Shown here: positions 9,800 through 18,472 of the stretch, piece by piece
Numbering within the stretch: the stretch's first letter is position 1
Layout of the letters: the number at the start of each line of letters is the position of its first letter
From: Methanobacteriota archaeon
Lineage (GTDB): Archaea > Thermoplasmatota > Poseidoniia > Poseidoniales > Thalassarchaeaceae
Length of the DNA: 46,711 nucleotides
Reading direction: 5' to 3'
Assembly (NCBI GenBank): GCA_002722735.1
Contig: PBMR01000007.1
Span: 35,143 to 81,853 of the forward strand
Notes under the pieces: generated by a model
Database searches by the model: none
Told to the model about the DNA's origin: nothing
Seen by the model: only the letters and a program-made list of their open reading frames with translations
Translations under genes and position numbers: made by a program

Positions 9800-10773
9800 C
9801 TCACCAGTAGGCCCCTACTCGCTCGCTTTGTTAAGACCTTGACCATCTTTCGTCTGTATGTGGGGGAGAACCAAGTATTCAGAACCGGTTTTACCGCCTT
9901 TCGGATGGATTCTGCCAACGCTTCAACACTGGCCTCGCCCTCCCAATGATCTAGCACGGCGGAGGCCTCTTGGTGCAGTACGGGAACGACTCCCAGACCT
10001 GTTGTCGCCACTCGCAAGTCTATTGGGGACCCCCCCTCCCCCTTCCATGCGACCACAACGCCGGCTTCAGGAAAGTCCCAAGCCTCACGCTGCCTGAGTT
10101 TTTGATAGTCCCCTTTCCACTCTGATGCGTCTATTGGCAGTTTCAGGTGGGTGACGAGCTCTCCGGGCTCAAGGACGTTTTTTGTGATGCCATCCTCTTG
10201 GAAGAACTCTGAAAGTGCCATGGAACGAGTCCCCCTTGGTGAGGTGAGATGTACTGATGCTCCGAGGCACATCAGTGCTGGAGCGAGGTCGGCTTGGTAG
10301 GTGGCAACGCAGCGCTCGTTCTGGTTGGCTATGACCCTACAGTTGGCTCCGCTCCCGCAATCACACTTGTGACACCAATCTATCGACTCGCGCCATTCTT
10401 CAGACTGGTTGAACCAGAAACACCTGGTATCTAGGCAGATGTTCCCCCCGACCGTTCCAGAGCGTCGCAGCATGACACTGGCAATCTTGCTGGAAACATG
10501 GGAGATCAACGGATGCACGGTTTCGGACTCCACTAGATCCTGGAGTCTGACCATAGCGCCTATGTGGGTGTCTGAGAGTTTGGAGAGTTCCGAGACCCTT
10601 GCTAGGGAGATGACGTGAGACTTTGCATTCAGGTGCCACTTGTAGTTGGGCAATAAGTCGGTTCCGCCTGCGACCCAGTCAAACTTCTGGTCTGAGTCAG
10701 TTAGCGCGCCGGAGATGGCCAGTGCTTCATCCAAGGTTCGAGGTGTATGAAGCGAGAACGGAGGCATCCGCAT
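9796..10773 (-). CDS. Molybdenum hydroxylase FAD subunit with 4-hydroxybenzoyl-CoA reductase-like Fe-S loop
   Basis: 325 aa, CoxM/HcrB class. The FAD-binding pattern AGGTDLLPN (35-43) and SGTVGGNIC (105-113) are present. After it comes an insertion with many cysteines (Cys113, 118, 134, 137, 139, 145, 155) and the phrase FNQSEEWRES, as in the beta subunit of 4-hydroxybenzoyl-CoA reductase, where this loop binds a [4Fe-4S] cluster that ordinary xanthine dehydrogenase and CO dehydrogenase FAD subunits lack. The Cys118 to Cys134 spacing of 16 agrees with that family. It begins within the stop of the large subunit (TGATG) and its stop overlaps the next gene's ATG. Electron transfer subunit of a hydroxylase or reductase acting on an unknown, perhaps aromatic, substrate. 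Confidence 0.88.
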   Translation of the reverse strand: MRMPPFSLHTPRTLDEALAISGALTDSDQKFDWVAGGTDLLPNYKWHLNAKSHVISLARVSELSKLSDTHIGAMVRLQDLVESETVHPLISHVSSKIASVMLRRSGTVGGNICLDTRCFWFNQSEEWRESIDWCHKCDCGSGANCRVIANQNERCVATYQADLAPALMCLGASVHLTSPRGTRSMALSEFFQEDGITKNVLEPGELVTHLKLPIDASEWKGDYQKLRQREAWDFPEAGVVVAWKGEGGSPIDLRVATTGLGVVPVLHQEASAVLDHWEGEASVEALAESIRKAVKPVLNTWFSPTYRRKMVKVLTKRASRGLLVR

Positions 10774-13532
10774 CAGGAATCACCCCCGTATCGTCGCTCG
10801 GCATGCTTCCACGCACTGCCGGCCAAGCGGGGGCTGCCGATGTACTCGGCGCTCGGTGTCACGCTGACAACCCAGCCCTCATCCTGATCGTCCGCCGGGA
10901 TTTCCGGGTCGAACCCGAATAGTGCTCCGTTGTGGTATGGGGTGGGGTCCGAGTCAGTGCTGCGAGCACGGTCACGCTTTTCGTGGTTTGCGGCACGAGC
11001 CTCCAGGGTGCCTTGTAGGCCCGAGAACTCCAGCCTGGGGGAGGGTAGGTCCAGCGGACAGGAGACTCCTTCTTCCTTGCAGCGCCCCTCGATCATCTTG
11101 TGCAAACGATCTGGCGTGATCGGCAACTCGCTGGTTCTGATTCCTACTGCGTCGTACACGGCGTTGCACACCGCGGGCAGTATTGGCAGAAGAGGGCCCT
11201 CTCCGGCCTCCTTGGCACCGAAGGGGCCCTCTGAGTCCCTCGACTCGACGATAATAGGGACTATTTCAGGCATCTCGTGAACGGTCGGAATCTTGTAATC
11301 AAGGAGGCCGGGGTTGATCAGGTGGCCGTTTCGGCTGTACTTCATCTCCTCGCTCAGGACCTGGCCTAGGCCCATGTGGCAAGAACCAATCATCTGCCCC
11401 TTGACCGATAGGGGGTTGAGGGCCTTGCCGCAGTCGTGAGCGGCCCACACCTTGAGCACCCGGGTCTGACCGGTCTCGATGTCGACCTTGACCTCGGCGA
11501 CGTAGGCCGAGAAGGAGTATGCGGGGGAGATTCCCGCGCCGGCACCCTTGTGAACTCGTCCCATTGGTGGAGTCCGGTAGGAACCAGAGGAAACAAGTGC
11601 GCCCCTGTCCTCCTGCGCCTTGTGCAGTGCTTCTAGGTAGGACACCCCCACTGCGGGTTCTTTCTTACTGTGGATGCGACGGTCTCCGATAACCAGACTC
11701 TCGACGGGCGAGCCAGTAATTTCAGCAGTCGCCTTCAATAATTCCTGCCGAATCCCCATAGCTGCGGAGATGGCGGCGTTAGCGTTCATGAAAGTCACGC
11801 GAGACGAGTAAGATCCGAGGTCGACAGGGGAGGTGTCCGTCTCCCTGCTCCGAATCCTGATCATGTCGAGGGGCAGGCCGAGTACCTCGGCCACTGACTG
11901 GGCAACTACGGTGTCAGAGCCCTGTCCGATGTCAGCAGCCCCGGTGTGGACGGTTACCCCTCCATCCATGTCGACCTTGAGGTGGACCGTGGCGTGGGGG
12001 AACTTGTTGGGTTCCCAGTGAATTGGCAGCCCGCTGCCGGAGATGAAGAAGCCGCAGCCGACGCCGATTCCGTGCCCGTCGGGCAACTTGCGGAACTTGT
12101 CGTCCCAGTCAGAGGCCTCCCTTACGCGCTCTAGGCACTCACGCATACCGATACTGGTCACTCTGAACCCTGTAATCGTGGCTGAGTGAGGGGGTAGGAG
12201 GTTGGCCAGCCTCAGAGTGAAGGGATCGACACCCAGCTCCTCGGCGAGGCCATCCATCCCGACCTCAACGGCGCAGCGCGAGTTGACAGCGCCATGGCCA
12301 CGCATTGCCCCGCTCGCCGGCTTGTTGGTCCATACCCTGGCTCCGGTGTAGTGGAATGCTCCGATTTCGTAAGGGGCGGTGTGCAGGACTCCGTTGTAGT
12401 AGGTGGTGACGTGACCGAAGGAGGCGAAAGAACCGCCATCGATCAGGGCATCTGTCTCGATGCCGCAGAGCCGACCCTCGGAGTCGGCGTGCAGGTTCAT
12501 CTCGATGCGCGAGGGATGGCGCCCACGATTTACCCAGAAGACCTCTTCGCGGTCGAAGTTGATTCTGACCGGTCTGCCAGTCTTGCGAGATAGAATAGCA
12601 GCACACATCTCGTGAGGGAATGGATCGGATTTGCCCCCGAAACCCCCACCGACGAATGTCCTGTGGACGTTGATCTGGTGCATCGGGATTTCCAGCACGT
12701 CAGCCAGCGCCCTGTGCAAGTAGTGCGGAGCCTGCTGGGGGGTGAACAGTGTCAGCCTACCGGACGGGTCCCAATTGGCAACCACGGCGTGGGGTTCGGT
12801 GAACCCGTGATTGGCACCGGCGAACAACCAGCTCGAGTGGTGGCTGGCGACGGCGTTGGCGGTCATTCCCTCGATGTTCCCGAACTCCTGGAAAACTCTC
12901 TTCTGGATATTCGACGAACCGATGTGATATTCGCCCCTGTCATGGATTGGTTCGGCAACGTCATCCAGCCCCCCCCTCATGTCGTGGACTGCTTCAAGCT
13001 CCTCGTACTCGACTTCGATGAGGCGTCCAGCCTCCCTCGCAGTAGCCTCGTCAACGGCAGCGACACAGGCAATCAGGTCACCGACGTGGCGCACCTTCTC
13101 GCGAGCCATAGCATGCTCGTCCTTGGTCACGGGCAGAACGCCGAATTCTCCACTGGCATCTTGCCCGGTAGCCACAGCGATTACCCCGGGTAGCTCCATC
13201 GCAGCCGAGGCATCGATGGACAGTACCCTTGCGTAGTGGTGCTTCGAGCGCACGATCCTGCCAATCAGTTCTCCGGGTAGGCGGATGTCGTCACCAAACT
13301 GCGCCTGACCAGTGACCTTCCAGCGACCATCAATCAGAGCCGTGGGCCTGCCGATGCTCGAACCGGTCACGAGGTCGTCATGCCTGTGACCACCAGCCCC
13401 CATGCCGCTCACTATGGCATCCTCGTCGCGAGGCTCGCTGAACTTGCTGCTGCCGCCAGATCCCGGTCTGGGGAAGGGCAGCTTGCCGCCCTGCTGCCGG
13501 TACCCAACTACCCTGCCCTTGTCCTCAGTCAT
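10773..13532 (-). CDS. Xanthine dehydrogenase/CO dehydrogenase family molybdopterin-binding subunit
   Basis: 919 aa from ATG 13532, 10 nt after the stop of the [2Fe-2S] subunit (the frame is open to 13712 but that part overlaps it). The N-terminal a/b-hammerhead domain begins near GRWKVTGQAQFGDD; molybdopterin contacts GGGFGGK and AMRGHG are present, and the C-terminal GAKEAGEG carries the catalytic Glu of this superfamily. The AYRXCSFR-type signature of aerobic CO dehydrogenase is absent, so CO oxidation is unlikely. Two oddities: a Gly/Pro-rich N-terminal extension of about 60 residues and a C-terminal extension of about 100 residues after the Mo domain with no known motif. Substrate is not deducible. 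Confidence 0.92.
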   Translation of the reverse strand: MTEDKGRVVGYRQQGGKLPFPRPGSGGSSKFSEPRDEDAIVSGMGAGGHRHDDLVTGSSIGRPTALIDGRWKVTGQAQFGDDIRLPGELIGRIVRSKHHYARVLSIDASAAMELPGVIAVATGQDASGEFGVLPVTKDEHAMAREKVRHVGDLIACVAAVDEATAREAGRLIEVEYEELEAVHDMRGGLDDVAEPIHDRGEYHIGSSNIQKRVFQEFGNIEGMTANAVASHHSSWLFAGANHGFTEPHAVVANWDPSGRLTLFTPQQAPHYLHRALADVLEIPMHQINVHRTFVGGGFGGKSDPFPHEMCAAILSRKTGRPVRINFDREEVFWVNRGRHPSRIEMNLHADSEGRLCGIETDALIDGGSFASFGHVTTYYNGVLHTAPYEIGAFHYTGARVWTNKPASGAMRGHGAVNSRCAVEVGMDGLAEELGVDPFTLRLANLLPPHSATITGFRVTSIGMRECLERVREASDWDDKFRKLPDGHGIGVGCGFFISGSGLPIHWEPNKFPHATVHLKVDMDGGVTVHTGAADIGQGSDTVVAQSVAEVLGLPLDMIRIRSRETDTSPVDLGSYSSRVTFMNANAAISAAMGIRQELLKATAEITGSPVESLVIGDRRIHSKKEPAVGVSYLEALHKAQEDRGALVSSGSYRTPPMGRVHKGAGAGISPAYSFSAYVAEVKVDIETGQTRVLKVWAAHDCGKALNPLSVKGQMIGSCHMGLGQVLSEEMKYSRNGHLINPGLLDYKIPTVHEMPEIVPIIVESRDSEGPFGAKEAGEGPLLPILPAVCNAVYDAVGIRTSELPITPDRLHKMIEGRCKEEGVSCPLDLPSPRLEFSGLQGTLEARAANHEKRDRARSTDSDPTPYHNGALFGFDPEIPADDQDEGWVVSVTPSAEYIGSPRLAGSAWKHAERRYGGDS

Positions 13533-13542
13533 GCAATCGCCC

Positions 13543-14148
13543 TCAATCTCCTCCGTAGCCCGGATGCGGGTCGCTCTTTGCCGTCGTCGAATCCGCGCCC
13601 CCTCTTCCAGAAATGAGAATCTCGGAAGCAGCCCGAACCGAGTCGACGATCTGCTGGTAGCCGGTGCACCTGCAGAGGTTCCCCTCGATGGCGGTCTTGA
13701 TCTCGTCGTCATCCGGAGTCGGATTCTCCTCCAGAAGCGCGGAGATGACTACGAGGAAGCCGGGCGTACAGAAGCCGCACTGGCTTCCCCCGAATTCGGT
13801 AAAGGCTTCTTGGATTGGATGAAGGTGGTGGCCGTCTGCGAGTCCTTCGACCGTGGTGATATCGCTTCCGGACGCCTCTTGAGCAAGAGTCAGACACGAT
13901 AGCTTCGGGGTGCCGTTCACAATAACGCTACAGCATCCGCAGGTTCCCAAATCGCAACCACGCTTGGTACCGAGGCTACCCACCTGGTCCCTAAGCACGT
14001 CCAGAAGGATGGCATTGCTCTCAATTGGCACGGAGACGGTCATGCCGTTGACAATAGCGGACCACGGCACCCTGTCAGACAGAGGAAGCATAGGTAGCCG
14101 ATACTGCACCATGTCATGCCGACACAAGCGCAACCATCCTTTGAGCAT
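13543..14148 (-). CDS. Molybdenum hydroxylase [2Fe-2S] subunit
   Basis: 201 aa (CoxS/HcrC class). The plant-ferredoxin cluster motif is GCDLGTCGCC with the later SC, and the second cluster motif is CGFC...CRC in GSQCGFCTPG and GNLCRCTGY. Such subunits pass electrons from the Mo site to FAD. Family members usually begin shortly before a VNG motif (here IVNGMTVSV), so the ATG at 14091 may be the true start and the first 19 residues non-coding; no ribosome binding site decides it. A C-terminal Gly/Asp/Ser-rich tail is longer than usual. It follows the HTH_10 regulator by 22 nt. Confidence 0.9.
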   Translation of the reverse strand: MLKGWLRLCRHDMVQYRLPMLPLSDRVPWSAIVNGMTVSVPIESNAILLDVLRDQVGSLGTKRGCDLGTCGCCSVIVNGTPKLSCLTLAQEASGSDITTVEGLADGHHLHPIQEAFTEFGGSQCGFCTPGFLVVISALLEENPTPDDDEIKTAIEGNLCRCTGYQQIVDSVRAASEILISGRGGADSTTAKSDPHPGYGGD

Positions 14149-14170
14149 TCGGTAGGGGTGGCCGTTGTAT

Positions 14171-14818
14171 TCAAACCAACTCTTCGGCCACTCTCTTCAT
14201 AATCTCGGTCTCGACCCTCTTCAAATGCTCTCCGAGTGTGCTTCGGGCAATGTCCATCTCATCAGCAAGCTGCTTGAGGGTAACTTTCGAGTCATGTTCG
14301 TAGTACCCCTTCCGAACAGCAAGAATCAGCACCTCCCTCTGCTTGGGTGTGAGGAAATCAGACCATCCGTTGCGATTCTCTGACTTGAAGGTCTGAACGC
14401 TGATACTGTCTGGGGGCATGACGGCTCGAATAAGTCCAACGAATCTACGTATCGAGTCAGAGCGTCCCGTAATTCGGAGCTCCAATCCCCGTTTTGAGTC
14501 AATCCCATACGGTGGGTGTACGTGAATGTTCGAGAGCTCGATGGCAGTCTTTGCGAGAGGGTGCGTGCATAGAATGCTGGCTAGTATCCCATCCTCGTCC
14601 TCCTCATGCTTCTCCAGCACCTCAAAACTATCCAATTCGGATAACTCATGGAGTTCGTGCCCCTCGCGCATCTTGACCTCAACCAGTTGGGTGACACCAT
14701 CCTCCCCTAGTGAAAGGTGACCTAGGACTTCGAGACGTTCAGCCATTTCCACGATGCGAGCAATCTCCTTGGAGCCACCTAGTGAGGTGATTTTCCATCT
14801 CAGGAGAACTTTTCTCAT
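14171..14818 (-). CDS. HTH_10 (bacterio-opsin activator type) transcriptional regulator
   Basis: 215 aa. The C-terminal 60 residues match the archaeal HTH_10 domain: LTPKQREVLILAVRKGYYE, then TLKQLADEMDIARSTLGEHLKRVE. The N-terminal 150 residues form a beta-rich region seen in Bat-like regulators of haloarchaea and Thermoplasmatota that may sense a ligand or partner. It sits inside the molybdenum hydroxylase run, 42 nt after the S8 protease stop and 22 nt before the [2Fe-2S] gene, so it is the obvious candidate for controlling the cluster. No PAS or GAF domain is apparent. Confidence 0.9.
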   Translation of the reverse strand: MRKVLLRWKITSLGGSKEIARIVEMAERLEVLGHLSLGEDGVTQLVEVKMREGHELHELSELDSFEVLEKHEEDEDGILASILCTHPLAKTAIELSNIHVHPPYGIDSKRGLELRITGRSDSIRRFVGLIRAVMPPDSISVQTFKSENRNGWSDFLTPKQREVLILAVRKGYYEHDSKVTLKQLADEMDIARSTLGEHLKRVETEIMKRVAEELV

Positions 14819-14860
14819 AGCACTGGGGGGCGAACCACGACTTTGAATCCGTCGAATCGA

Positions 14861-16075
14861 TCAAGTCCAATATGCCTCGCGAATCGCTTGGTTGGCTTCC
14901 ATGCACATCACGACGTCGCTTGACCGCTGAGTCATCGATGCCGTTCCATTCAGATGCTCAATGATGGGTAGCACGTTACTCTCGTTTACCACCCCCCAAC
15001 CTACTTGGGAACAAGGTGCGATTGGTGATATTGGGGTGGTTCCCGAGAGCGGGTCCCAAGTTGAGAATGAGGGATACCATCCGGATCGGTTGAGCGCGTT
15101 TCTGAGATCGTCGTTGGTAAGTGTGAAGTTGGTGCCATTAACCAGCAGTCCGTCTCTGATGGCCGGATCCGCTCCCGAGGAGTCATCCCCGAACTCGGCT
15201 CGCAACCGCATTAGCACCCCTGACAGCAATCCTGCAGTGCGTGGTGTGGCAAATGAGGTTCCGGAAGTCTCGTGGTATCCATCAATGTCGTCGTGGTTCG
15301 GAAGCACTTGCGTCCAATCGGCCGCCACGTCGGGATACGACCCGCTCATCGTCTCCTTCTGGTCGTCCCCCTCCTCTGCGTATCCCGAAACCCCGATGCT
15401 CCAGGGGGGGCCGGCAGTAGAGTCCTGCACTGCGGGCGAGGGGGAGTTGTCTGCCGCACCCGTGTGGAGCTTCTTCTTCTGGATGACGGCAACCTTGGTG
15501 GCATCTTCTATTCCGGGGACTGGTACCGAAAGAATGGGCCCGAAGCTGGTAGTTATGATGTCTACGAGTGGCTGGTTTGCCGCTGCGAGCACCGCGGCAT
15601 CGCTGAAACCTTCGACGAAGAAAATCACGGCATCCGGATTGGCATTGAGAACCGCGCCTGTGACAGCGCTACCATGGCCGTCGGTTGGATCGTCCAGAAT
15701 GGGGATGTCGGTATTGTCATCGGGGGTGGTCCCAATTATCCGAGATCCTTTGAACCAGACGATGTCACCCGCCCCGATGACATCCCAGCAACTCTCCCGG
15801 TCAGCTTCGTAGCGCTCCTGCCAGGTGCCGTTCTTCGCGATTTCGCAAACCATGTTCACCCCCATTCCGTCAAGTAGCCAGTTTGGGTAGGAATCGTTCA
15901 TTGCGAAGTGATTGTGATAGACGTTAATCCCTGTGTCTATGGGTGCGACCACACTGAAGGCACCGAAGTGAGGCGGCTCCTCTATCACTTCTGGGGGTGG
16001 CTCTTTCTCCCAGAGGCAGCCGCTGAAGGGTGCCGAAATGACGAGAACGACCATGAGCACTGTCCACAGGCGCAC
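14861..16075 (-). CDS. Subtilisin-like (S8) serine protease, lipoprotein
   Basis: 404 aa. The N-terminus has a lipobox (ISAPFSGC, Cys20), so the mature protein is probably lipid-anchored outside the cell. Catalytic triad: Asp47 in APIDTGI, His134 in DGHGSAVTG, Ser274 in GTSFATP; Asn210 in GAADNS is a candidate oxyanion residue. No separate propeptide is obvious. It lies between xdhC (26 nt upstream) and the HTH_10 gene (42 nt downstream) on the same strand, an unusual place for a protease; it could process the secreted partner of the cluster or simply be a passenger of the operon. Confidence 0.88.
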   Translation of the reverse strand: MRLWTVLMVVLVISAPFSGCLWEKEPPPEVIEEPPHFGAFSVVAPIDTGINVYHNHFAMNDSYPNWLLDGMGVNMVCEIAKNGTWQERYEADRESCWDVIGAGDIVWFKGSRIIGTTPDDNTDIPILDDPTDGHGSAVTGAVLNANPDAVIFFVEGFSDAAVLAAANQPLVDIITTSFGPILSVPVPGIEDATKVAVIQKKKLHTGAADNSPSPAVQDSTAGPPWSIGVSGYAEEGDDQKETMSGSYPDVAADWTQVLPNHDDIDGYHETSGTSFATPRTAGLLSGVLMRLRAEFGDDSSGADPAIRDGLLVNGTNFTLTNDDLRNALNRSGWYPSFSTWDPLSGTTPISPIAPCSQVGWGVVNESNVLPIIEHLNGTASMTQRSSDVVMCMEANQAIREAYWT

Positions 16076-16101
16076 GAACTAGTCGCAACACGGTCGCGAT
16101 T

Positions 16102-16947
16102 TCAGCCTTCGGCTGGATTGACCCCTCGTTCCAGTGAGAGCAGCTCCGCGCATACAGACAAAGCGATTTCCTCTGGCGAGTCAGCGCCGATATCCAGGCC
16201 GATGGGGCATCTGACTGAATCCACCGCCTTTTCTGCAAGCCCAGATTCGATGGCCGCCTTCCTGAACGAAATCCACTTGGATTTGGATCCTATAGCACCA
16301 ATTCTAGGCCTTTCCGACTCTCCGCGCTTTTTGAGAAGCCCAATCAGCATCTCCTGATCGACAGCCCAGTCATGCCCAAGCAGAAGCACGTCCGAGAATC
16401 TGCCTAGCGTTTGCTCGTCCTCTAAATCCAGGAATTCGGCGACGGAAGAAGCATGCAACTCACTTGCGGCGGGATAACGATCCTCCGTGGCGTACTCGGG
16501 CCTGACATCGAACACACTGTGGGCCCAATCCAGAGTGTCACTAACGGTGACTATGGAGCGGCAGACATGCCCACCCCCTATGATTAGTATGTGTGGCATC
16601 GGCTCAATGACCTCCATCGCGACGGTTACGCGACCCCCGCAGAGACTGTCCAACGCCCTCACTTCTTTTCCCTTCCCATCCTTGTAGAGGACAAATGTCT
16701 GCACCTTGCCTCCCTTTTTGCGTGAATGCCCTCTGTCCTCGCTTAGCAGATTGCTCAGCGCGTCTTCGACCTCGAGCTCCAGACCCGCCCCCCCTACAGT
16801 GCCGAACTTCGAACCATCAGACGTCATAGCCAGTCTAGCCCCCGGCTTTCCCGGTACGCTGCCCCTTGCCTCAATCACCGAGGCTATGGCAACCCGCTCA
16901 CCGACATCGAGCCTATCCAGCACCCATGTTAGGACAGCACGGGTCAC
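16102..16947 (-). CDS. xdhC: XdhC/CoxF family molybdenum hydroxylase maturation factor
   Basis: 281 aa from GTG 16947. The N-terminal XdhC domain (IEARGSVPGKPGARLAM, then GTVGGAGLE) and the C-terminal Rossmann domain with ILIIGGGHVCRSI are both present. XdhC proteins bind and hand over the sulfurated molybdenum cofactor to xanthine dehydrogenase-type enzymes. GTG 16947 is chosen because it directly precedes the conserved TRAVLTWVLDR helix and lies 47 nt past the ZIP gene stop; the frame is open upstream only through that gene. Its presence strongly supports a functional Mo enzyme encoded downstream. Confidence 0.9.
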   Translation of the reverse strand: MTRAVLTWVLDRLDVGERVAIASVIEARGSVPGKPGARLAMTSDGSKFGTVGGAGLELEVEDALSNLLSEDRGHSRKKGGKVQTFVLYKDGKGKEVRALDSLCGGRVTVAMEVIEPMPHILIIGGGHVCRSIVTVSDTLDWAHSVFDVRPEYATEDRYPAASELHASSVAEFLDLEDEQTLGRFSDVLLLGHDWAVDQEMLIGLLKKRGESERPRIGAIGSKSKWISFRKAAIESGLAEKAVDSVRCPIGLDIGADSPEEIALSVCAELLSLERGVNPAEG

Positions 16948-16994
16948 GTCCCTGAGAGAGGGTTGTGTGCCTTTGTGCTTGCGCAGGGGGGGGA

Positions 16995-17813
16995 TTAGCC
17001 GAAAGCGACGTCGAGTACCATCATCACGGCGAACCCCAACATCACTCCCATAGTAGAGATGTCCCCATTGCCCCCTCTGTGGGATTCCGGAATCAGCTCT
17101 TCTGCGACCACGAAAATCATCGCACCTGCTGCGAAGGATAGGGCATAGGGGAGAATCGGTGTTGCGACGATTACCAGTGCAGCCCCTAAGACGGCCGCTA
17201 CAGGTTCGACGGTAGCGGATAACTGCCCCCACAGGAAACTGGACCTCCTAGAGAGTCCCTCACGCCTGAGTGGCAGAGAGACTGCAGCGCCCTCCGGGAA
17301 ATTTTGGATGCCGATCCCTATTGCCAGAGCCACTGCGGCGCCCACGGTCGCACCCTCGAATCCCGAGGCGGCCGCACCAAAGGCGACACCGATGGCAAGC
17401 CCCTCTGGGATGTTGTGCAGTGTTATCGCCGAGACCAATAGCATGCTCCTGCGCCAGCTGTTCTCGATGCCCTCTGCCTCTTCGGGGGGGGCTCCGGGAT
17501 GGAGGTGAGGCAGGAACATGTCAATCAGCCTCATGCAGATCCCCCCCAGAAGGAAACCAACGAGCGCTGGGAACCAGACTGGAAGATCCCCCCCCTCCGA
17601 CATTTCCAGAGCAGGGGAGAGCAGCGACCAGAAGCTGGCAGCTATCATCACTCCAGCTGCGAAGCCGAGCATCGCATCGAGGACCTTCCTGTCCAGTTCC
17701 TTGAAGAAGATAACGAGAGCCGCTCCGGCCGCGGTGAGGAACCAGGTGAATAGGCCTGCTATCAGGGCTTGTTGAATCGGACTGAAACCCTCGATGAAGC
17801 CAACGACATCCAT
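16995..17813 (-). CDS. ZIP family metal (zinc/iron) transporter
   Basis: 272 aa from ATG 17813, eight predicted membrane helices. Conserved metal-binding motifs are HNIPEGLAIG in helix IV and NFPEGAAVSLPL in helix V, with a His-containing loop (LPHLHPG) between helices III and IV, as in ZupT-like proteins. ATG 17813 has a clear ribosome binding site (GGAGGG). An alternative GTG at 17873 would overlap the upstream stop (GTGA) and add 20 residues that are partly a direct repeat of the N-terminus. ZIP proteins carry divalent metals into the cytoplasm; why one lies inside a molybdenum enzyme cluster is unclear. Confidence 0.9.
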   Translation of the reverse strand: MDVVGFIEGFSPIQQALIAGLFTWFLTAAGAALVIFFKELDRKVLDAMLGFAAGVMIAASFWSLLSPALEMSEGGDLPVWFPALVGFLLGGICMRLIDMFLPHLHPGAPPEEAEGIENSWRRSMLLVSAITLHNIPEGLAIGVAFGAAASGFEGATVGAAVALAIGIGIQNFPEGAAVSLPLRREGLSRRSSFLWGQLSATVEPVAAVLGAALVIVATPILPYALSFAAGAMIFVVAEELIPESHRGGNGDISTMGVMLGFAVMMVLDVAFG

Positions 17814-17840
17814 ATTATGTCCCTCCGAGAAGCCAACGAC
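17788..17840 (-). repeat. 33-nt in-frame tandem duplication at the ZIP gene start
   Basis: Two 20-nt segments, 17788-17807 and 17821-17840, match at 17 of 20 bases and are offset by exactly 33 nt (11 codons). They would encode VVGFSEG and VVGFIEG in the same frame. The upstream copy carries the GGAGGG ribosome binding site used for ATG 17813, so the duplication may have created or moved the start. Confidence 0.6.
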
Positions 17841-17869
17841 AGAAGAATATTTTCGCATCAACCAACCAA

Positions 17870-18448
17870 TCACAGTTCGGCGAGAGAATCTGATAGTTCG
17901 ATCAAATCGTTCGGAGAGTCAACGTTCAGGTGCAGGAGCGGATCGTTGACTTCGAATCTTTCGGGCTCCACCAAGTCGCGCAGAGGGACATCGGAGGGGG
18001 AATCCCGAATTCTTCCGACGTCATCTGCTGAGATAATCAGAGGATGCCCCCCCCTCCCGTCTTTCTCCGGGCAACGGGTCCGCTCGGAAGAGACGAGCGA
18101 CCTCAGGGTGGAGTCCGAGAATCCTGGACGGTCTATTGGGGCTACCAGCAGCCTGTAACCAGTCCCGATTTCAGCATCGAGTTCGGCGATTCCGATTTGT
18201 AGGGTTCCGGTTCTACCGGTATCCGGGCTTGGGTTGACAAGTACCTTGCTGGATGGGGCCGCTTCCGCAATCTCCCTCTCGATGTCCGATCTCGTAACCA
18301 CTACCGGCGATAGCCCATGCGCCGCCAGTCTGCGTACCGTCAAGCCCACTAGGGTCTCCTCTCCGATCTTGACAAGTGCTTTGTCTCGCCCCATGCGTTC
18401 GCTTGATCCAGCGGCCAAGACGATGCACTCGACTCGTGATTCGACCAC
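17870..18448 (-). CDS. MobA/MocA-like molybdenum cofactor nucleotidyltransferase
   Basis: 192 aa, GTG start at 18448. The nucleotidyltransferase motif is VLAAGSSERMGRDKALV at the N-terminus, with NPSPDTGRTGTLQIG and VAPIDRPGF further in. Such proteins attach CMP or GMP to Mo-molybdopterin; given the xanthine dehydrogenase-type enzyme and XdhC nearby, the CTP-dependent MocA role (molybdopterin cytosine dinucleotide) is the likeliest, but the specificity residues cannot be called with certainty. The stop overlaps an alternative GTG of the ZIP gene, and the gene begins 24 nt past the antiporter stop. Confidence 0.85.
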   Translation of the reverse strand: MVESRVECIVLAAGSSERMGRDKALVKIGEETLVGLTVRRLAAHGLSPVVVTRSDIEREIAEAAPSSKVLVNPSPDTGRTGTLQIGIAELDAEIGTGYRLLVAPIDRPGFSDSTLRSLVSSERTRCPEKDGRGGHPLIISADDVGRIRDSPSDVPLRDLVEPERFEVNDPLLHLNVDSPNDLIELSDSLAEL

Positions 18449-18472
18449 GACCGTAGGGCAGAGTCGCCCGTA

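Noticed and set aside
12612-13193. 193-residue open frame on the plus strand
   Set aside because: Lies antiparallel inside the Mo subunit gene, has no domain pattern, and results from the GC-rich codon bias of the real gene.
10773-13532. Aerobic CO dehydrogenase large subunit
   Set aside because: The CO dehydrogenase active-site signature with the Cys ligand is not present, so CO oxidation is not supported.
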